From JAHELQ01 sp965603365 (GTDB lineage Bacteria; Acidobacteriota; Aminicenantia; UBA2199): a stretch of DNA of 64,000 nt. Location of the stretch: positions 1 through 64,000 of the forward strand of contig CBFDCR010000023.1 of assembly GCA_965603365.1 (NCBI GenBank), given 5' to 3'. Below, piece by piece: positions 10,303 to 17,222 of this stretch. How positions within the stretch are numbered: the stretch's first letter is position 1; the number at the start of each line of letters is the position of its first letter. A program made the position numbers and the translations under genes. The notes under the pieces were generated by a model. That model did no database searches. It saw only the letters and a list, made by a program, of their open reading frames with translations, and was not told where the DNA came from.

Positions 10303-12630
10303 ATGGCTAAACAGAAACAAGCGAAAAAGATTTTAACGCAAGAAACAATTTCAAGTCTCTCATGTAAACCGAATTGGAACTCTGAATGCCATTACGCCTC
10401 AATGTTCGATAAATGGAAAAAACAAATAAGCCTGGGAAAACTATCCATCGACATACCAGTATCAGACAACCTATTGTACCTCCCCCATGACAGCGAAGGA
10501 AAATGCCTGTTTCACAGCGAAAATGTTAAATGGAAAGAAAAGAATAATTTTTTGCAGCGCCTAAAACTACTGATCCGTTTGTTGAATACCGACCCGGATA
10601 TTGACTATATCAGTCTGGATAATGTTGTCTTCATCGGGGATACATCCACCGGAACCCCAAAAACTATTACCGAATATAACAAAGATGGAACGCTGAAAAA
10701 GAAATATACCCGCAAAAATCGTAACATCGACTTAAGAAAACAGGTATTTAGCAAGGCCATCTCCGCACTTGATGCAATCTTTCTGGATCACGTCGACTTT
10801 AGCGGCTCTAACTTTAAAGATCGCGTTACGTTTTCCAATATCACTTTTGAATTTGGGGTTACCTTCTACAATGCTGCTTTTAAAGAGAGTGTCTTCTTCG
10901 ATAACTCTACATTCGAATACATCGCAGACTTCAAAAAAACGGAATTCGGGTTTTGCAACGAATTCGAACCTTCCACATCCTTTTGCAAGGTAACGTTTAA
11001 TTGTGAACCTTCCTTTAATGATGCCATCTTTAACGGTTCCTGTTCTTTCAGGGATGCACAATTTAAGCCATATCGCCCTCAGCCGGGTGATACGGAATTC
11101 CAGGGGACTATATTTAAAAAAAATGTCGATTTTCGGAACACTGTCTTTAATTGCGGCGCAGATTTTCAAGACGCTGTGTTTGAGGAAGATTGCGATTTTA
11201 TCGATACCAGGTTCTATAATAAAAGGTATCTGCTATTTAACGATATCCAGGTTTACGGCAACCTGGTGTTTAAAGGAAATTCAAAAAATAAACTTTTTAA
11301 ACACACTGTTTTAATGGATATCAACCCAGGGAAGATTTCCGGGAAAATTAGCTTTGAAGACGCCAACCTTTCTTATATGGTATCCGAACATCTCCATCAT
11401 CTTGAGAAGTTAAGTAGGGAAAAAGAAAGGAAAGTGCTCATCGGTCCGGGATGCTTGAAATACCGCCACACCACATCCCCCAAGGTCATTCACCTGGATA
11501 AACGGCATCATAACCTTGTGATGGAAATTACCAGTACATTTACCAATTACTTTGAAGTCTACAATGGTTTCAACATCGGTGTGGAAATCGTTGAAAAAAG
11601 CGATACCATGATAAGGCTTATTTACTTCTCGGACGAAAATATCGATGAAGAGACCTGGTACAAACGGATGCAAAAAACCGAAACCGCCATATGGGATTTA
11701 CTCTACCGGTCACCTTCACAGCAGTCAGACTCGGGGAAAAGCATTGGTTGGGAAAATTCCATTACGAATATTTCTGCCCCGGCAAATTTATTTAATGTTT
11801 TGGATGTAAATATTAATCTCCTGGGTATTTTCCTTAAAATCGGTATCCGGATCAAAGGCGGAATGTTTAAAAATAAAAAAAATGTCGAAGCCCTTTTCGA
11901 TTGTATTAATTTCACAGGTATTCCCCGTTTTAAAGCCGATGATTTACCCATGATTATTCAAAACAATTTCATCGACCTCCAGCAAAAGATCACAGGTTCG
12001 GGGAATACCCAGGAAATAAATATATACAAACAATTAGAAAAAACGACACCGTCATCGAGTCCCCAGGGGAAAAAAAGAATTCTCCTCCTTTCAGCTAACC
12101 CAGCCAGAAATTCAACTCGACTGCGTTTGGATGAGGAGATGCGCGAAATAGAGGAATCTTTGAAACGGTCAAAAAGGCGAGAGAAATTTGAAATTAAAAC
12201 GGTATTAGCGGTACGTTTTTTGGACCTTCGTCGTGCATTGTTGGAATATGAACCGCAAATCGTTCATTTTGCCGGTCATGGAACTCAAAAGGGACTTATG
12301 GTGATGGATGAGATTGGATTTCCCACCACTATTTCCTCGGAAGCTCTTTCCCAATTATTTCAACTTTTTTCAAACCAGGTAGAATGTGTTATTCTGAGTG
12401 CCTGTTATTCGGTAGAGCAAGCGACTGCCATCAGCAAACATATTCCATATGTTGTTTGCATGCAAAAAAATATCCTGGATAAAGCGGCAATTGAATTCGC
12501 CATTGGGTTTTATGATACGCTGGGTGTCGGTAGGTCATTTGAAGAAGCATTTCAATTGGGACGTCAAGCTATCCTGCAAAAATTCCCGGATCAAGCTATC
12601 CATTTAGTGCCCCTTTTGGAAAAAAAATAA
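10303..12630 (+). CDS. pentapeptide-like repeat protein with C-terminal CHAT protease domain
   Basis: A 775-residue protein with no signal peptide. Residues about 155-330 contain Phe-centred five-residue repeats (SNFKD, VTFSN, ITFEF, VTFYN), as in pentapeptide beta-helices. A middle region of about 240 residues is unrecognised. The last 170 residues are a CHAT caspase-like domain that begins KRILLLSANP and carries the expected pair: His659 in IVHFAGHG and Cys701 in LSACYS. This is the only CHAT domain in the locus with both catalytic residues. It follows the two CHAT-like STAND genes but has its own promoter. Inference: it is the effector protease or a substrate-linked partner of the upstream STAND proteins. 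Codon use is AT-rich, like the TPR regions upstream. Confidence 0.85.
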   Translation: MAKQKQAKKILTQETISSLSCKPNWNSECHYASMFDKWKKQISLGKLSIDIPVSDNLLYLPHDSEGKCLFHSENVKWKEKNNFLQRLKLLIRLLNTDPDIDYISLDNVVFIGDTSTGTPKTITEYNKDGTLKKKYTRKNRNIDLRKQVFSKAISALDAIFLDHVDFSGSNFKDRVTFSNITFEFGVTFYNAAFKESVFFDNSTFEYIADFKKTEFGFCNEFEPSTSFCKVTFNCEPSFNDAIFNGSCSFRDAQFKPYRPQPGDTEFQGTIFKKNVDFRNTVFNCGADFQDAVFEEDCDFIDTRFYNKRYLLFNDIQVYGNLVFKGNSKNKLFKHTVLMDINPGKISGKISFEDANLSYMVSEHLHHLEKLSREKERKVLIGPGCLKYRHTTSPKVIHLDKRHHNLVMEITSTFTNYFEVYNGFNIGVEIVEKSDTMIRLIYFSDENIDEETWYKRMQKTETAIWDLLYRSPSQQSDSGKSIGWENSITNISAPANLFNVLDVNINLLGIFLKIGIRIKGGMFKNKKNVEALFDCINFTGIPRFKADDLPMIIQNNFIDLQQKITGSGNTQEINIYKQLEKTTPSSSPQGKKRILLLSANPARNSTRLRLDEEMREIEESLKRSKRREKFEIKTVLAVRFLDLRRALLEYEPQIVHFAGHGTQKGLMVMDEIGFPTTISSEALSQLFQLFSNQVECVILSACYSVEQATAISKHIPYVVCMQKNILDKAAIEFAIGFYDTLGVGRSFEEAFQLGRQAILQKFPDQAIHLVPLLEKK

Positions 12631-12704
12631 TTGGATGTAAGGTTAGATAAATTAGTAGAAGAATACGAACGATAAAGGTTATATTTTTTATTTTACACCT
12701 TCCA

Positions 12705-12733
12705 TGAAACTCTGCACGGTGCAAGAATTCATT
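12705..12733 (+). repeat. 29-bp direct repeat, left copy
   Basis: A 29-bp sequence beginning TGAAACTCTGCACGGTGC is repeated exactly at 14258-14286. Its core, TGCAC-G-GTGCA, is an 11-bp palindrome around one central base. The two copies bracket the repeat arrays and the PIN toxin-antitoxin pair, like an insertion scar, a recombination site or a shared operator. Confidence 0.8.
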
Positions 12734-12831
12734 ACTTTGTTTCGCATCTGTGGTTGACTCATTTTTCGGGAATCTGCCTCGGGGTGGGTAATGGGGCTTT
12801 CAATATGGCGTGTAGTAACGCCGAAATGGGG

Positions 12832-12955
12832 CATTGTACCGGCAAGATGTCATCCGGACCGGAAATATATCGCATTGTAACGGCAAGATGTCGTGGGGAC
12901 CGGAAATATATCGTATTGTACCGGTGATCTGTCATATTGTACCGGCAAAATGTCG
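12832..12955 (+). repeat. short-period repeat array (41 bp = 2 x about 20.5 bp)
   Basis: ATTGTACCGGCAAGATGTC-like half-units alternate with CCGGACCGGAAATATATCG-like half-units, giving starts at 12832, 12873 and 12914 (exact 41-bp period) and another at 12935. The half-units share ACCGGnAAnATnTC. No spacer structure of a CRISPR type is present. It lies in the gene-poor stretch 12631-13388. A separate inverted repeat, TGACGC-CTC-GCGTCA, follows at 13013-13027. Confidence 0.75.
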
Positions 12956-13087
12956 GGGGAATTTTGCCTGGTATGAAAATACATTGTCAAAAAAATTTTC
13001 ATATTCTCCGGGTGACGCCTCGCGTCATGAGGGGGTGTACCATTTGAGTTCAATCGCGGTCGGTGGTTGAATTTAAGGGCTGACTTT

Positions 13088-13276
13088 TTGAGGTCGTGAG
13101 GTGAAATGTTCAGGTCTCGAGATCAATCGTTGAGGTCTCGAGCTCAAACTTTCAGGTCGTGAGCTCAATTGTTGAGGTCGTGATCTCAAACTTTCAGGTC
13201 GCGAGCTCAGTCGTTGAGGTCGTGAGGTCAATTGTTGAGGTCGCGAGCTCAATTATTGAGGTCGCGGGTGCACATT
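13088..13276 (+). repeat. 21-bp tandem array, 9 units
   Basis: Nine consecutive units of exactly 21 bp, starting at 13088, follow the consensus TTGAGGTCGTGAGCTCAAnnn. Units differ mainly at the GTC/CTC, TG/CG and terminal positions. Each unit is a near-palindrome of the form TGAGsTCGCGAsCTCA. Because 21 is a multiple of three, the array stays open in one frame and yields a spurious VEVxxSI-repeat reading frame. No gene was seen over it. Confidence 0.85.
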
Positions 13277-13388
13277 TCCAGACTGTCCCGTATTTTTTAC
13301 TAAATGTCGGAAAATTTTTTGTCCCCTTTCGTTGCCCTGAAAGTGTGTCTAAAGCACAAAAAAGCGAAGAAAAGCTAAAAGCCGATTC

Positions 13389-13526
13389 TCAGGTAACTTT
13401 GGTCCCTTCTTTTTGCATTTCAGTGCAACGATCCAGCCATTCTTTTGCCATCCGGGTATCAAGGTGTTGCTCTCCGAGGAATCGATTAAAAATGTCATAG
13501 GCTTGTTTGAAAGAGGAGCGGTCCAT
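13389..13526 (-). CDS. possible 45-residue protein downstream of PIN toxin
   Basis: A short frame, MDRSSFKQAYDIFNRFLGEQ and onward, ending TEMQKEGTKVT. It starts 11 nt past the PIN gene stop on the same strand. The composition (amphipathic, charged) looks coding, but the ribosome site is weak and no family is recognised. It may be the third gene of the toxin-antitoxin operon or a remnant. Confidence 0.35.
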   Translation of the reverse strand: MDRSSFKQAYDIFNRFLGEQHLDTRMAKEWLDRCTEMQKEGTKVT

Positions 13527-13536
13527 AGCGGGAACC

Positions 13537-13965
13537 CTACTCAGTGATCTCACTCAATAAATCTTCGAGTAAGAGAATATGGGTAAAACCTTTGGCCCTT
13601 AAGCCTCTATATAATTTTTTGTCGTTGGTAATAAGGGGGATTTCCATTTCGATTGCCAGGGCTACATAGGGGGTATCCTTTTCATCAATGTCTCTACAAA
13701 GTTCAACTGCCCTTTGTTTTGCCTGATCGTTCATAAGGATTGACGGCAGTATTGTAACGCCTTTAAAAAGTTCTATAACAAATTGATCTAGATCTTTCTT
13801 TGTTAGCCTGGTTTTAAGTAAAAGTAGTTCCTCATACTTTTCAATTTCCGTTAAAACAAAACTGGGCGCATAGAGGTCAAAATTCTTTGTAATGTCAATG
13901 TAAATTCTTTTGTTACTGATGATCCCGGCAAATAAAATATTGGCATCTATTACATACTTTCTCAA
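13537..13965 (-). CDS. PIN-domain toxin (VapC-like RNase)
   Basis: A 142-residue PIN domain of full length. It shows the N-terminal DANILFAG strand with the first Asp, a Glu in FVLTEIEKYE, the DEKDTPYVALA acidic cluster, and the C-terminal ITNDKKLYRGL strand. PIN toxins are Mg-dependent ribonucleases that attack tRNA, rRNA or mRNA. The ATG overlaps the antitoxin stop by 4 nt (ATGA), the usual arrangement of a type II module. The pair lies between the two 29-bp direct repeats. Confidence 0.88.
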   Translation of the reverse strand: MRKYVIDANILFAGIISNKRIYIDITKNFDLYAPSFVLTEIEKYEELLLLKTRLTKKDLDQFVIELFKGVTILPSILMNDQAKQRAVELCRDIDEKDTPYVALAIEMEIPLITNDKKLYRGLRAKGFTHILLLEDLLSEITE

Positions 13966-14183
13966 TGGAGAAAATCCTTTTTTGACTCTTGCCAGGCTTG
14001 TTCTCTGATCCTTTCCAGTTCTTTTTCATAATCCATCCCGGAGGCTTTAATCTGGGCTTCGATTTTATCCATCAGTCGATGTAATCTCAAATAATCCAAT
14101 TGTTGGTTAAAAAATTTCTTGATGTATAATTCACCATAATCCTTTACAATGTCGTCTTTGACTTCAAACCTGATTTCCGTCAT
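13962..14183 (-). CDS. antitoxin partner of PIN toxin
   Basis: A 73-residue, highly charged, helical protein (MTEIRFEVKDDIVKDYG to QAWQESKKDFLH) directly upstream of the PIN toxin and overlapping it by 4 nt. An ORF start 16 codons further upstream exists, but the ATG at 14183 is preceded by GAGGTAAAA, a good ribosome site, so it is preferred. No named DNA-binding fold is certain. The antitoxin role rests on position, size and the coupled overlap. Confidence 0.75.
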   Translation of the reverse strand: MTEIRFEVKDDIVKDYGELYIKKFFNQQLDYLRLHRLMDKIEAQIKASGMDYEKELERIREQAWQESKKDFLH

Positions 14184-14257
14184 TTTTACCTCAACATTAA
14201 AAGTAGCATAAAACCGCTTACTCGTCAACAACCACTAAAAAATCATGTGTGAAACTC

Positions 14258-14286
14258 TGAAACTCTGCACGGTGCAAGAATTCATT
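14258..14286 (+). repeat. 29-bp direct repeat, right copy
   Basis: Exact copy of 12705-12733. A partial duplication of its first 8 bases (GAAACTCT) stands directly before it. It lies upstream of the antitoxin gene on one side and of locus B on the other. After it, 14290-14400 contains short open stretches ending FVDLVKQWTIVEEKWD and LRQQLREIYINLIA that may be remnants of a lost gene. Confidence 0.8.
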
Positions 14287-14431
14287 TGGAACAGTTGAAG
14301 GGGATTTGTGGGACAATCCCGGTAGTTTTGTCGATTTGGTCAAACAGTGGACAATCGTAGAAGAAAAATGGGACTAACTCAGGCAGCAACTGAGAGAAAT
14401 TTATATTAATCTAATAGCGTAGGAGGACACA

Positions 14432-14746
14432 ATGATTAAAAGAATAAATGTTAACATTAAGAGTCGGTTGAAGAAAGGGCAAGAGCTGCGGGTGGTCAAG
14501 CAGGTTCCGGTAAAATGGCAGGGAGAACGTATCCCTTTGAACAACAGGGATGAGATATTGTTCATTTATCTTCCCGAGGGCGTTATGTGTGGTTTGCTGG
14601 TGCAAACCATTCAGGATGTGTCTCTCGGTTACAATTCTTCCGATCACTGCTGGGTGGTCTCCATCCGCCAGTCAAAGGGGAAGAGTGTTCCCAGCCCGGG
14701 GGACGTCAACCTCACCATCATTCCTCCGGAAGATGATGATTTGTAA
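14432..14746 (+). CDS. small unknown protein, first gene of protease/SMEK cassette
   Basis: A 104-residue protein (MIKRINVNIKSRLKKGQELR to LTIIPPEDDDL) preceded by an ideal ribosome site, TAGGAGGACACA. It is predicted to be mostly beta and has an acidic tail. No family is recognised. It is followed after 25 nt by the trypsin-like protease gene, which has its own AGAAGGGCAGGG ribosome site. Small proteins of this kind often accompany trypsin effectors in bacterial conflict systems; that role is inference. Confidence 0.75.
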   Translation: MIKRINVNIKSRLKKGQELRVVKQVPVKWQGERIPLNNRDEILFIYLPEGVMCGLLVQTIQDVSLGYNSSDHCWVVSIRQSKGKSVPSPGDVNLTIIPPEDDDL

Positions 14747-14771
14747 TTAATCTAAGAAGGGCAGGGACAAC

Positions 14772-15860
14772 ATGGGCGGATACGAGATCTCATCATACAG
14801 GAAAAGCCTCGGGGAACTGGAGCGGAAGTTGTTAGACCATTATTATGATGCCCTGAGAACCCCGGGCCAACGGCATGAGATTTCCCGGCGGGTTGGAGAG
14901 CTTCTCCCACCCGCCGCTGCCCTGCCTTTTCGCCATCCCTCCCTCACCCACTACACGCTGGAGGAAGTGAAACAAAAATACCTTTTAGAGCTTGAAAAAA
15001 ACCTGGAAGAGGCAACCCGCGGCATCTGGTACGCAGACGACCGGTGCGATTACTATGAAATAGAAGATGAACAAACCAGGTTAAACGCCTTATCCGTGAC
15101 CCTGGTCTGCATGAAGGAGGGCCTGGTTGATAAGGGCAGTGGCTTTCATGAGCTGAAAGTCACTTCTTATAGTAAAATGTACAGCCTTAGCCGGCAGGAA
15201 AAATTCTATAGTCAACCGGTGATTTCGGGCCCCTGCTCTTCGGGGGTATTGGTGGCAGAGGACATTGTGCTTCTGGCCGGCCACTTTCTTAATTTTCGGA
15301 GGAGTGTCAAAGAGCTCCGCTTTGTCTTTGGATATGTAATGATCGATCCGGTCACGGCGCTGACAACCATTCCCAATGAAAAAATTTACAGCGGTGTAGA
15401 GATTATCCAGAAGAGGTGTGATATTTGTGGGCCTTCCCCGTCAGGGTCGGATTGGGCCCTGGTAAGATTGGACCGCCCGGCCCCGGACCAGGAGATTGCA
15501 GTGCTGTCAACAAAGCCTGTCTACTATGAACAGCCCCTATATCACCTGGGATTTCCCTGCGGTCTGCCCTTGAAACAGGCGGCCGGGCTCATGGTATCGG
15601 CTGTTCAAAAGGCCTATTTTAAGGCCGAAATGAGCGGCTTCGATGGCAGCAGCGGCTCTCCGGTCTTTGACTGCGAGACCCATCAGTTAGTGGGAATTAT
15701 AACGGGGGGAGACGTCCAGGATTTTAAGGGGACCAGGGGAGGCAACATCTCTGTTGTTTATCCCAATGATGAGGTGGAGTCGGAGGGGGTACTTTGTACT
15801 AAGGTGAGTGAATTCAGGGCATTCCTGGAGGGGGAAGAGCAACCGGGGATAGGACTGTGA
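14772..15860 (+). CDS. trypsin-like serine protease with helical N-terminal domain
   Basis: A 362-residue cytosolic protein without a signal peptide. Residues 1-100 are a charged helical domain of unknown type, comparable in position to the effector-associated adaptor domains of conflict systems. The protease domain has a complete triad: His171 (LAGHFL), Asp227 (SDWALVRLD) and Ser294 (GSSGSP). It is clearly homologous to the protease half of the gene at 3-1496: both share the YEQPxYxxGxPxGLPLK and CETHxLxGI segments. The stop overlaps the next gene's start (TGATG), so the protease and the SMEK protein are coupled. Confidence 0.87.
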   Translation: MGGYEISSYRKSLGELERKLLDHYYDALRTPGQRHEISRRVGELLPPAAALPFRHPSLTHYTLEEVKQKYLLELEKNLEEATRGIWYADDRCDYYEIEDEQTRLNALSVTLVCMKEGLVDKGSGFHELKVTSYSKMYSLSRQEKFYSQPVISGPCSSGVLVAEDIVLLAGHFLNFRRSVKELRFVFGYVMIDPVTALTTIPNEKIYSGVEIIQKRCDICGPSPSGSDWALVRLDRPAPDQEIAVLSTKPVYYEQPLYHLGFPCGLPLKQAAGLMVSAVQKAYFKAEMSGFDGSSGSPVFDCETHQLVGIITGGDVQDFKGTRGGNISVVYPNDEVESEGVLCTKVSEFRAFLEGEEQPGIGL

Positions 15861-16450
15861 TGGACAGGCTGGAAGAGATTCAAAGGGTGATATTTTTGCT
15901 GGGGTGGTGGTTGGCCCGTATTAAGTTGAACAACTGCATCGACTGGTTCGACATCAACAGGGTTGCCGAAGACCTGGCTGCCGTGCTGTTGAACGAGATT
16001 TACGGCTATAGGTTAATAAACCTGAACCGTCGAGAGCCACATCATACAGGCATCGACCTGGGAGATAAACACAGCGGCATCGCCTTCCAGGTTACCGCTT
16101 CTACCGATGCCGCAAAAATCAAGAAAAACCTTAGGGCCTTTTACAACGAGCACAAAGAGAGCTATCCCCGGGGCATGCGCTTTTTTATACTCAGCCTGGA
16201 GGAGTCGAAAATAAAGGCATTAAAAAGACGCAAAAGTTTCAAATACATTGATCCCGACTTCATGGCCCGAAAGCACATTATCTCTGCGAAAGATATAATA
16301 CGTAAGATCGAGCGATTGTATGGAGAGAGGAGGCAGAGCTTCAATAAGGTCAAACAAATACTGGAAGAAGAAATCGGCCGGAAAGCCATGAAAATCGAGG
16401 AGCCTCTGTCCTTTGAAATCCAAAACGGGAAAAGTACGTATAATCTCTAA
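15860..16450 (+). CDS. SMEK-domain protein
   Basis: About 196 residues; ATG at 15860 (or GTG at 15857) overlaps the protease stop. The sequence matches the SMEK-domain pattern as I know it: an N-terminal helix with GWWLARIKLNN, then FDINRVAEDLAAVLLNEIYGYRLINLN, then GIDLGDKHSGIAFQVTAS. The Asp plus QVT arrangement recalls restriction-endonuclease-like folds, but nuclease activity is inference. SMEK proteins occur with STAND or protease modules in putative conflict systems. Here it closes a three-gene cassette with the trypsin-like protease. Confidence 0.75.
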   Translation: MDRLEEIQRVIFLLGWWLARIKLNNCIDWFDINRVAEDLAAVLLNEIYGYRLINLNRREPHHTGIDLGDKHSGIAFQVTASTDAAKIKKNLRAFYNEHKESYPRGMRFFILSLEESKIKALKRRKSFKYIDPDFMARKHIISAKDIIRKIERLYGERRQSFNKVKQILEEEIGRKAMKIEEPLSFEIQNGKSTYNL

Positions 16451-16572
16451 ATTACCCGGTAAATGAGTCTGTATTCTTTCACAAAGACTTCACGGATTTC
16501 AGGATCATTTGTTCCCGGGCCATTTCTGCCCCTCATAGAAAACACATTAGTCCAGATTACTTTCTTATCCAT
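16447..16572 (-). pseudogene. ParE/RelE-type toxin remnant with internal deletion
   Basis: A 41-codon frame begins MDKKVIWTNVFSM and ends PEIREVFVKEYRLIYRVI. The first piece matches the N-terminus of ParE-type toxins (KVIWT) and the last their conserved core (IREVFVKxYRLIYRV). A full toxin has about 95 residues, so roughly the middle 50 are missing. It overlaps the antitoxin reading frame by 16 nt, as in intact modules. Its stop lies inside the 3' end of the SMEK gene on the other strand. Confidence 0.7.
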
Positions 16573-16746
16573 CGAGACAATTTTTCTTCCATCTGTTCCT
16601 GGGTGTATACGTTGCCTTTTTTGGCATCCAGAAGTCCCCGCTCGATTTTTTGCATTACGTATAGATGATATTGGATATCTTCGAGGCTGCAGTCATCGGG
16701 TAAGCGGTTTAACAGTTGCACCACCTACGGAAACTCCCTCTTTCAT
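16557..16746 (-). pseudogene. antitoxin of the decayed ParE module, probably frameshifted
   Basis: The frame from GTG 16724 to 16557 reads VVQLLNRLPDDCSLEDIQYH and ends MEEKLSRWIRK, typical of short antitoxins paired with ParE/RelE toxins. An ATG at 16746 gives MKEGVSVG in another frame, which looks like the true N-terminus. A 1-2 nt indel near 16725 would join the two. Either the GTG is used (GAGGGAG lies upstream) or the gene is dead. The partner toxin is deleted, which favours decay. Confidence 0.6.
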
Positions 16747-16892
16747 AATCGTCTTATAAATTGGCGACTCCGACATTGAGGGCTCCCGTTTCTTTCTTTT
16801 TCAACACCATGATTTTCCTATTTTATCACATCAACACTCTTTCGTGAAGCGGATCAAGACAAAAAACAAAATGTTCGGCTTTCAATTGGGAA

Positions 16893-16920
16893 GGCAGGGG
16901 CGGGTTCCCCCACCCCTGTC
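16893..16920 (+). other. GC-rich hairpin in a gene-free stretch
   Basis: GGCAGGGGCGGG and CCCACCCCTGTC pair with a TTCC loop (10 of 12 Watson-Crick pairs). There is no T-run, so it is not a clear terminator. The stretch 16760-17170 around it contains no gene I can support; a 68-codon frame on the minus strand has no recognisable features. Confidence 0.45.
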
Positions 16921-17174
16921 GGTGAAACTATTGACATAAGGGAATGGTATTTTAACTGCATATTTGGTTTATGCGTCTTATACCGGGCAACATCGCTGCC
17001 AGGATAAAAACCCTCCCCCCTTAATATCCTGCCTCCGGCTGGGTTTAAACCGCAAACCACGGGGATGCCGCTCTAACCCGGGTTTTCTCAGATGCTATTT
17101 ATGATAAGCAAAAGAAGTACCAGCCCTCTGGGATCATGGTAAAGCGTAACAGATGGGGTCTTACTGTGGCGTTT

Positions 17175-17190
17175 GTCTAAATATTTAGAC
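17175..17190 (+). promoter_or_regulatory. palindrome GTCTAAA-TA-TTTAGAC
   Basis: A perfect 16-bp palindrome just downstream of the histidine kinase gene. A second copy is centred 32 bp away (17207-17222) and a third stands at the end of the regulator gene (19486-19501). The 32-bp spacing, about three helical turns, fits cooperative binding of a dimeric regulator. Confidence 0.65.
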
Positions 17191-17206
17191 GAAGGCAGGG
17201 AAAGTA

Positions 17207-17222
17207 GTCTAAAGATTTAGAC
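17207..17222 (+). promoter_or_regulatory. palindrome GTCTAAA-GA-TTTAGAC overlapping kinase stop
   Basis: A 7-bp inverted repeat around GA. The histidine kinase stop codon (17217-17219) lies inside it, so the gene ends GTC-TAA within the motif. It is the same arrangement as at the regulator gene's 3' end. Confidence 0.65.

Noticed and set aside
13159..13500. 113-codon plus-strand frame with VEVxxSI repeats
   Set aside because: It is the 21-bp array read in frame; the period is a multiple of three, so the frame stays open by construction. The remainder is antisense of a short minus-strand frame.
14296..14404. Possible gene remnant (FVDLVKQWTIVEEKWD, then LRQQLREIYINLIA after a stop)
   Set aside because: The codons look gene-like but no family is recognised and the stretch is too short to call.
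16463..16759. 98-codon plus-strand frame
   Set aside because: Antisense of the decayed ParE-type module, which has recognisable protein motifs on the minus strand.
16854..17060. 68-codon minus-strand frame
   Set aside because: No ribosome site, no family pattern; runs through a GC hairpin.
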